A stretch of DNA of 10,478 bases from JBAVEL01 sp049587715 (lineage in GTDB: Bacteria > Bacteroidota > Ignavibacteria > UBA10030 > UBA6906), in contig JBAVEL010000155.1 of assembly GCA_049587715.1 (NCBI GenBank), positions 1-10,478 on the forward strand, read 5' to 3'. Below the pieces are notes generated by a model. That model searched no databases. It saw only the letters and a program-made list of their open reading frames with translations, and had not been told where the DNA came from. Each line of letters opens with the position of its first letter. The stretch's first letter is position 1. Positions 6,210 through 10,478 of this stretch are shown here, piece after piece. Position numbers and translations under genes: made by a program.

Positions 6210-6986
6210 GTGAACGGAATGCTGCATGTGAAGAACCTGCACGCCTCGGTGGAGGGGAACCAAATCCTCCGGGGCATCGATCTCTCCGTGCGCCCCGGCG
6301 AGGTGCATGCCATTATGGGCCCGAACGGGTCGGGGAAGAGCACGCTGGCCGGTGTGCTGGCCGGGAAACCCCTCTATGAAGTGACCCACGGCGAGGTGCT
6401 CTACCGGGGCAGAGACCTTCTGGCGATGGCTCCGGAAGAACGGGCGCGGGAAGGGCTCTTTTTGGCTTTCCAGTACCCGGTGGAGATCGCGGGAGTTTCC
6501 AACACCTACTTCCTCAAGGCGGCTCTGAACGCCGTCCGGAGACACCGGGGGGAGGAGGAACTGGATGCGGTGGAGTTCCTGAGCCTGGTGCGGAGCAGGA
6601 TGAAGCTGGTGGAGATGGACGAGGAACTTCTCTCCCGCCCCGTGAACGAGGGGTTCTCGGGGGGGGAGAAGAAACGCAACGAGATCTTCCAGATGGCGAT
6701 CCTGGAGCCGATGCTTGCCGTGCTGGATGAAACCGACTCCGGTCTGGATATCGACGCCCTCCGGATTGTGGCGGAAGGGGTGAACCGCCTCCGCAACCCC
6801 TCCAACGCCGTGATCGTGGTGACGCACTACCAGCGGCTCCTGAACTACATCGTGCCCGACCGGGTCCACGTGCTGGTGGAAGGCAGAATCGTGAAGTCGG
6901 GAGGCAAGGATCTGGCCCTCCGGCTGGAGGAGAAGGGCTATGACTGGCTCAGGGAGGAATCGGCGGCCGGGCAGGCGAAGGAATGA
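6210..6986 (+). CDS. sufC: Fe-S cluster assembly ATPase SufC
   Basis: SufC is the ABC-type ATPase of the SufBC2D complex; ATP hydrolysis drives rearrangement of SufB and SufD during cluster formation. The 258-residue protein has Walker A GPNGSGKST (residues 38-46), the SufC-typical Q-loop FQYPVEI, the ABC signature FSGGEKKRNEI, Walker B with DETDSGLD, and the H-loop THYQR. These closely follow E. coli SufC. No membrane segment is present, as expected for this soluble ABC protein. The start is uncertain. GTG at 6210 has AGGAG with only 4 nt spacing, whereas ATG at 6219 gives the more family-like beginning MLHVKNLHASVEG but with 13 nt spacing. The gap from sufB is 31 bp and that to sufD is 4 bp. 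The ABC signature is encoded across a run of eight G (6659-6666), a possible slippage or sequencing-error site, but the frame is intact here. Confidence 0.97.
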   Translation: MNGMLHVKNLHASVEGNQILRGIDLSVRPGEVHAIMGPNGSGKSTLAGVLAGKPLYEVTHGEVLYRGRDLLAMAPEERAREGLFLAFQYPVEIAGVSNTYFLKAALNAVRRHRGEEELDAVEFLSLVRSRMKLVEMDEELLSRPVNEGFSGGEKKRNEIFQMAILEPMLAVLDETDSGLDIDALRIVAEGVNRLRNPSNAVIVVTHYQRLLNYIVPDRVHVLVEGRIVKSGGKDLALRLEEKGYDWLREESAAGQAKE

Positions 6987-6990
6987 CCGC

Positions 6991-8331
6991 ATGAGCGTCT
7001 CACCTGGTGCATATCTGGATCTTTACCGTTCCCAGTTCGCGGTTCTGGAGCGCCGGCTGAACGGGAGGGCGGGCTCCCCGCTCCACGCGCGCCGGCGCGC
7101 GGCCCTGGATCTCTTCCTGGCATCGGGTTTTCCCACCACCGCGATGGAGGAATGGCGCTTCACCGATGTGATGCCCCTGGCCGGGAAGACCTACGCCATG
7201 CCGGGGGATCATGTCGCAGGTTCGGTCCCCTGTGCGGAGGCGGACCCCTGGGTCTTTGGAGGGGAGGATGCCCCGCGGCTTGTGTTCGTGGACGGCCGGT
7301 TCGCCCCCGATCTGTCTTCCCGGGGGGGGCTTCCCCCGTCGGTGCGGGTGGCCAACCTGGCGGAAGGGCTTGCGGAGGGGGAGGCGGAGACCTGGCTCGC
7401 CGGGGGCGCCGGCGCCGGAGGGGATCCGTTTGCCGCGCTCAATACCGCCTTTCTGGATGAGGGAGCCCTGGTGGTGGTTCCTCCGGGGATGGAACTCGAG
7501 GAACCGGTGTCGGTGGTCTTTCTGGCCACGGGAGGAAGCACGCCTTTGGTGGCCCACCCGCGCCTGTTGCTCGTGGCGGGGAGGGGAAGCCGTGTGTCGC
7601 TTGCGGAGACCTACGCCACGCTGGGGACGGGTCTTCACTTCACCAATGCCGTGTCGGAGGTGATTCTGGAGGAAGACGCATCCCTGGAGCACGACACGCT
7701 CCAGAACGAAGCTCCGGGGGTTCTCCATGTGGGAAGCGTGCACGTCCTTCAGCGCGGGGGCAGCTCCTATACGGCCACCGGGGTGACCCTGGGGGGCGGG
7801 ATCGTGCGGAACAATGTGACGGCGGTCCTGGACGGCGAGGGGTGCGCCTGCACCCTGAACGGGCTCTCCCTGGCCACGGGGACGCGGCTGGTGGACAATC
7901 ACACCTCGATCGTGCATGCCCGGCCCCGGTGCAACAGCCACCAGCTCTCCAAGGCGATCCTGGACGGCAGGGCGCGGGGGGTGTTCCACGGGAAGATCCG
8001 CGTGCTCCGGGATGCGCAGAAGACGGACGCGAAACAGACAAACAGGACCCTCCTCCTCTCCGACGGGGCGGTGATGGACACGAAGCCCCAGCTCGAGATC
8101 TTTGCAGACGATGTGAAGTGCACGCACGGGGCCACCGTCGGCCAGCTTGACGAGGCGCAGGTGTTCTACTGCCGGTCGCGGGGGCTGGGGGAGGAGGAGG
8201 CGCGCGACGTCCTGACCTTCGCCTTTGCCTCCGATGTGGTGCGGCGGTTGCACCTGGCCTCCCTGCGGGAACGCCTGGACCGGATGATCCACCAGCGCCT
8301 GCACAGCGGCAGGCTCTCCGATGAAGCCTGA
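6991..8331 (+). CDS. sufD: Fe-S cluster assembly protein SufD
   Basis: SufD is the SufB paralogue that completes the scaffold complex. The 446-residue protein has the N-terminal helical region with MEEWRFTDV near 51-59, matching the family EEWRYTDL motif. A variable middle region follows, then the beta-helix core with LNGLSLATG, DNHTSIVHA, CNSHQLSKAILDG, GVFHGKIRV, QKTDAKQTNR, LLLSDGA and DTKPQLEIFADDVKC. His379 in CTHGATVGQLD corresponds to the His found essential in E. coli SufD (His360). The end YCRSRGLGEEEAR is typical. The ATG at 6991 has GAAGGA at 6977-6982, spacing 8 nt, and lies 4 bp after the sufC stop; the open frame continues to 6940 but only through sufC sequence. The last 11 bp overlap the sufS start, so the two are probably translationally coupled. 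Confidence 0.95.
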   Translation: MSVSPGAYLDLYRSQFAVLERRLNGRAGSPLHARRRAALDLFLASGFPTTAMEEWRFTDVMPLAGKTYAMPGDHVAGSVPCAEADPWVFGGEDAPRLVFVDGRFAPDLSSRGGLPPSVRVANLAEGLAEGEAETWLAGGAGAGGDPFAALNTAFLDEGALVVVPPGMELEEPVSVVFLATGGSTPLVAHPRLLLVAGRGSRVSLAETYATLGTGLHFTNAVSEVILEEDASLEHDTLQNEAPGVLHVGSVHVLQRGGSSYTATGVTLGGGIVRNNVTAVLDGEGCACTLNGLSLATGTRLVDNHTSIVHARPRCNSHQLSKAILDGRARGVFHGKIRVLRDAQKTDAKQTNRTLLLSDGAVMDTKPQLEIFADDVKCTHGATVGQLDEAQVFYCRSRGLGEEEARDVLTFAFASDVVRRLHLASLRERLDRMIHQRLHSGRLSDEA

Positions 8332-9586
8332 AGACTCCATCCTGACCGCCGACTTCCACCGGCGCCTGCACACGGTGGAGGGGTGCCGGCACCACTTTCC
8401 GCTCCTCCGGCAGAGAGTGTACGGAAAGCCGCTGGTCTATCTGGACAACGCCGCCACCAGCCAGAAGCCCCAGGCGGTCATCGATGCCATGGTCCGCTAC
8501 TATGAGGCGGAGAACTCCAACATCCACCGGGGCGTCCATTTCCTGAGCGAGAGGGCCACGGAGGCCTACGAGAACGCGCGGTCCAAGGTCCGCGCCTTTC
8601 TCCACGCGGCCCGCCGGGAGGAGGTGGTGTTTGTCCGGGGTACCACCGAGGCCATCAACCTGGTGGCGCAGACCTACGGCCGACGGGAGCTGCAGGCCGG
8701 AGACGAAGTGCTCATCTCGGCCATGGAGCATCACTCGGGCATCGTCCCCTGGCAGATGATCTGCGCGGAGAAGAGCGCCCGGCTGCGCGTGATTCCCATG
8801 AACGACAGGGGGGAACTTCTCCTGGAGGAGTATGAGAAGCTCCTCAACGAACGGACGCGCATGGTGGGCATCGTGCACGTGTCGAATGCGCTCGGGACCG
8901 TGAATCCGGTGAAGATCATGACCGCCATGGCGCATGAGAGGGGGATCCCGGTTCTCGTGGACGGGGCGCAGGCGGTGCCCCACATGGCGGTGGATGTGCA
9001 GGATCTGGGATGCGACTTCTACGCCTTCTCCGCCCACAAGGTGTTCGGACCCACCGGGGTGGGGATTCTCTACGGGCGGGAGGCGCTGCTGGAGGCGATG
9101 CCCCCGTATCAGGGGGGCGGGGACATGATCCGGTCCGTCAGCTTTGAGAAGACGGTCTACAGCGATCTTCCCAACAAGTTCGAAGCCGGCACGCCCAACA
9201 TCGCGGGGGCGATCGCCCTCGGAGTGGCGATCGATTACATCGGCCGCCTGGACATGGAAGCCGTGCGGGCGTACGAGCATGATCTGTTGAGCTATGCGGA
9301 GAGTGAGGTGGGGAAACTCCCCGGCGTGCGGGTGATCGGGACGGCCGCCGAGAAGGTGAGCGTGCTTTCCTTCGTGATGGAGGGCGCCCATCCCCACGAC
9401 ATCGGCACGATCCTGGATGACGAGGGGATCGCGGTCCGGACGGGTCATCACTGCGCCCAGCCCGTCATGGAGCGTTTCGGGGTTCCGGCGACCGTACGGG
9501 CATCCTTCGCCTTCTACAACACGAGGGAGGAGATCGATGTCTTCATCCGCGCCCTGAGGAAGGTGCGGGAGGTGCTCCCCACATGA
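8321..9586 (+). CDS. sufS: Cysteine desulfurase SufS (group II)
   Basis: The 421-residue PLP enzyme mobilises cysteine sulfur and passes it to SufU for assembly on SufBCD. Group II features are clear: YLDNAATSQKP (40-50), NIHRGVHFLSERAT (67-80), FVRGTTEAINLVA (104-116), MEHHSG (135-140), HVSNALGT (186-193), VDGAQAVPH (213-221), the PLP lysine Lys240 in FSAHKVFGPTG, and FEAGTPN (287-293). The catalytic Cys378 lies in RTGHHCAQP. The short loop here contrasts with the group I enzyme earlier in the operon. The length is slightly above the usual 405-415 owing to about 15 extra N-terminal residues. The ATG at 8321 overlaps the end of sufD by 11 bp. The stop overlaps the start of sufU in an ATGA, which supports SufS-SufU functional pairing. 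Confidence 0.96.
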   Translation: MKPEDSILTADFHRRLHTVEGCRHHFPLLRQRVYGKPLVYLDNAATSQKPQAVIDAMVRYYEAENSNIHRGVHFLSERATEAYENARSKVRAFLHAARREEVVFVRGTTEAINLVAQTYGRRELQAGDEVLISAMEHHSGIVPWQMICAEKSARLRVIPMNDRGELLLEEYEKLLNERTRMVGIVHVSNALGTVNPVKIMTAMAHERGIPVLVDGAQAVPHMAVDVQDLGCDFYAFSAHKVFGPTGVGILYGREALLEAMPPYQGGGDMIRSVSFEKTVYSDLPNKFEAGTPNIAGAIALGVAIDYIGRLDMEAVRAYEHDLLSYAESEVGKLPGVRVIGTAAEKVSVLSFVMEGAHPHDIGTILDDEGIAVRTGHHCAQPVMERFGVPATVRASFAFYNTREEIDVFIRALRKVREVLPT

Positions 9587-10038
9587 GGGAACTCCGGGAC
9601 CTCTACCAGGAGGTGATCCTGGACCACAACAGGAGCCCGCGGAATTTCCGGCGCATGGAGAACCCGTCGCGCAGGGCCGAGGGCTTCAATCCCCTCTGCG
9701 GGGATCGCTATACGGTGTACGTTCTGCTGGAGGGGGACATCCTGCGGGATATCGCCTTCGAGGGCTCGGGGTGTGCCATTTCCAAGGCCTCGGCATCCCT
9801 CATGAGCACGGTTCTGAAGGGGAAGCCGGCACCGGAAGCGGCTGCCCTGGCCGTCCTGTTCCACCGGCTGGTGCGGGGGGAGGCGGACCCCGCCAAGGAG
9901 GGGGATCGCCTGGGGAGACTCCTGGCCTTTGCAGGCGTGTCGGAGTTCCCGGCCCGTGTCAAGTGCGCGAGCCTTCCCTGGCACACCCTGAAGGCGGCCC
10001 TGGAAGGGGGAGAGGGGGAGGCGGTCAGTACGGAATGA
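9583..10038 (+). CDS. sufU: Zinc-dependent sulfurtransferase SufU
   Basis: SufU accepts persulfide sulfur from SufS and delivers it to the SufBCD scaffold, replacing SufE in many bacteria. The 151-residue protein begins LRDLYQEVILDHNRSPRN, typical of IscU/SufU folds. The conserved metal ligands are Cys39 and Asp41 in NPLCGD, Cys64 in GSGCAISKAS, and Cys128 in RVKCASLPWHTLKAAL. They match the Bacillus subtilis SufU ligands Cys41, Asp43, Cys66 and Cys128. The insertion between the second and third cysteines, and the lack of the IscU LPPVK chaperone motif, support SufU over IscU. The gene is linked by 4-bp ATGA overlaps at both ends, to sufS upstream and to the DUF59 gene downstream. The C-terminal tail after residue 140 is short and Glu/Gly-rich. 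Confidence 0.95.
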   Translation: MRELRDLYQEVILDHNRSPRNFRRMENPSRRAEGFNPLCGDRYTVYVLLEGDILRDIAFEGSGCAISKASASLMSTVLKGKPAPEAAALAVLFHRLVRGEADPAKEGDRLGRLLAFAGVSEFPARVKCASLPWHTLKAALEGGEGEAVSTE

Positions 10039-10394
10039 CATCCACGGCGGAACACACCCCCCGGGGGGGGGATCGCCTGACGCCCGTCGAGGTCTCCCTG
10101 ATTGAGGGACAGGCATGGGAGGCCCTGCGGACGGTGTACGATCCTGAGATTCCGGTCAACATCTGCGAGCTGGGCCTCATCTACGCTGTGAAGGCGGGCG
10201 AAGACGGTGTGGTGCATATCCGCATGACCCTCACGACTCCGCACTGTCCCGCCGCCCAGTCCATGCCGGGGGAGATCACGCAGAAGGTGAAGGGCATTCC
10301 CCGGGTGGCCGATGCCAGGGTGGAGGTGGTGTGGGATCCCCCCTGGCACCCGGGTCTCATGAGCGAGGCGGCCCGCCTGGAGCTGGGTCTGTGA
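10035..10394 (+). CDS. sufT: SufT-like DUF59 (MIP18-family) Fe-S maturation factor
   Basis: The 119-residue single-domain protein carries the MIP18/DUF59 signature DPEIPVNICELGLIY (residues 36-50), with Cys44, and MTLTTPHCPAAQSMPGEI (64-81), with Cys71. The closing VVWDPPWHPGLMSEAARLELG is also typical. SufT proteins encoded in suf operons help mature or deliver Fe-S clusters to targets when demand is high; PaaD and eukaryotic CIA2 are relatives. The suf context favours SufT over PaaD. The ATG at 10035 overlaps the sufU stop (ATGA). The first 20 residues are variable and are encoded partly by a C6G9 homopolymer run (10057-10071), which could be prone to slippage. The stop overlaps the start of the next gene in a GTGA, continuing the coupled chain. 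Confidence 0.92.
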   Translation: MTSTAEHTPRGGDRLTPVEVSLIEGQAWEALRTVYDPEIPVNICELGLIYAVKAGEDGVVHIRMTLTTPHCPAAQSMPGEITQKVKGIPRVADARVEVVWDPPWHPGLMSEAARLELGL

Positions 10395-10478
10395 GCCGGA
10401 ATGAGGATGGCCTCGACCGGCGGTCGTTTCTGAAGGCGTCGGCGGCCGCAGGCGCCCTGCTCCTGGCGCCCGCGCGCA
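10391..10478 (+). CDS. Tat-exported protein, N-terminal fragment (3' end outside window)
   Basis: Only 29 codons are present before the window ends. The GTG at 10391 overlaps the sufT stop (GTGA) and has GGAG at 10379-10382 with 8 nt spacing. The encoded N-terminus has a short polar region, then DRRSFLKASAAAGALLLAPA, a classic twin-arginine signal: RRSFLK followed by an alanine-rich hydrophobic stretch. The protein is therefore predicted to be folded, possibly with a cofactor, in the cytoplasm and exported through the Tat pathway. Its identity cannot be told from this fragment. Because it is tightly coupled to the suf genes, a Fe-S protein that uses the operon's product is a reasonable guess, but it remains a guess. 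ATG codons at 10401 and 10407 are not in this frame. Confidence 0.7.
   Translation, partial: MSRNEDGLDRRSFLKASAAAGALLLAPAR

Noticed and set aside
2903..6343. A 1146-codon open frame on the minus strand spanning nifS, the small gene, sufB and the sufC start
   Set aside because: It is antisense to clearly recognisable genes. High third-position G/C leaves the complementary frame free of stops, and the translated product is low-complexity Gly/Pro/Arg/His-rich with no family motif.
7640..9451. A 603-codon minus-strand open frame, with others at 5664-6992 and 7000-8373
   Set aside because: They are shadows of sufC, sufD and sufS for the same compositional reason, with no ribosome site or recognisable domain.
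1..10478. CRISPR arrays, tRNA or rRNA genes, insertion sequences, phage genes
   Set aside because: No regular repeat-spacer pattern, no cloverleaf-like segment, no transposase or integrase motif and no terminal inverted repeats were seen. Coding density is almost complete, with only one gap above 200 bp.

Overview
This window is high-GC bacterial chromosome carrying a nearly complete SUF-type iron-sulfur (Fe-S) cluster assembly operon. It reads rightward from about 2.56 kb to beyond the right edge. A short divergent acyl-CoA/acetate metabolism unit lies on its left. The strong third-position G/C bias, Shine-Dalgarno sites, ATGA-type overlaps and sigma70-like promoters fit a Gram-negative bacterium. 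The gene set (SufU rather than SufE, an Rrf2-type cysteine-containing regulator, a 3-hydroxyacyl-CoA dehydrogenase coupled to acetate kinase) would suit Desulfobacterota-like or related lineages, many uncultured. The sequence alone does not fix the taxon.

Left part (1-2478). The C-terminal end of a YigZ/IMPACT-family protein enters on the + strand and collides tail to tail with acetate kinase (ackA, - strand), overlapping it by 11 bp. Upstream of ackA on the - strand, and coupled by a 4-bp ATGA overlap, is a 310-aa 3-hydroxyacyl-CoA dehydrogenase. It has the Rossmann glycine motif and the catalytic His signature, but Thr where the family normally has a catalytic Asn.

Control region (2479-2708). 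Two well-formed promoters face away from each other, each with 17-bp spacing and a TATCAT -10 box. Their -35 boxes are only 12 bp apart. The leftward one serves the dehydrogenase-ackA unit and the rightward one the suf operon. A G/C dyad sits just downstream of the predicted suf start point, where a repressor could act.

Suf operon (2709-10478). Gene order is Rrf2/IscR-like regulator (three candidate cluster-ligand cysteines), group I cysteine desulfurase (NifS/IscS type), an unrecognised 130-aa cysteine-free protein, sufB, sufC, sufD, sufS (group II desulfurase), sufU, sufT (DUF59), then the first 29 codons of a Tat-exported protein cut by the window edge. Genes are packed within 0-45 bp or overlap. 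By family knowledge, SufS and SufU mobilise sulfur, SufBCD is the ATP-driven scaffold, SufT is an accessory maturation factor, and the regulator probably senses cluster status. Apart from the unrecognised protein, the components are canonical. The features worth a second look are that protein, the presence of two desulfurase types in one operon, the regulator's start and leader, and the shared divergent promoter.
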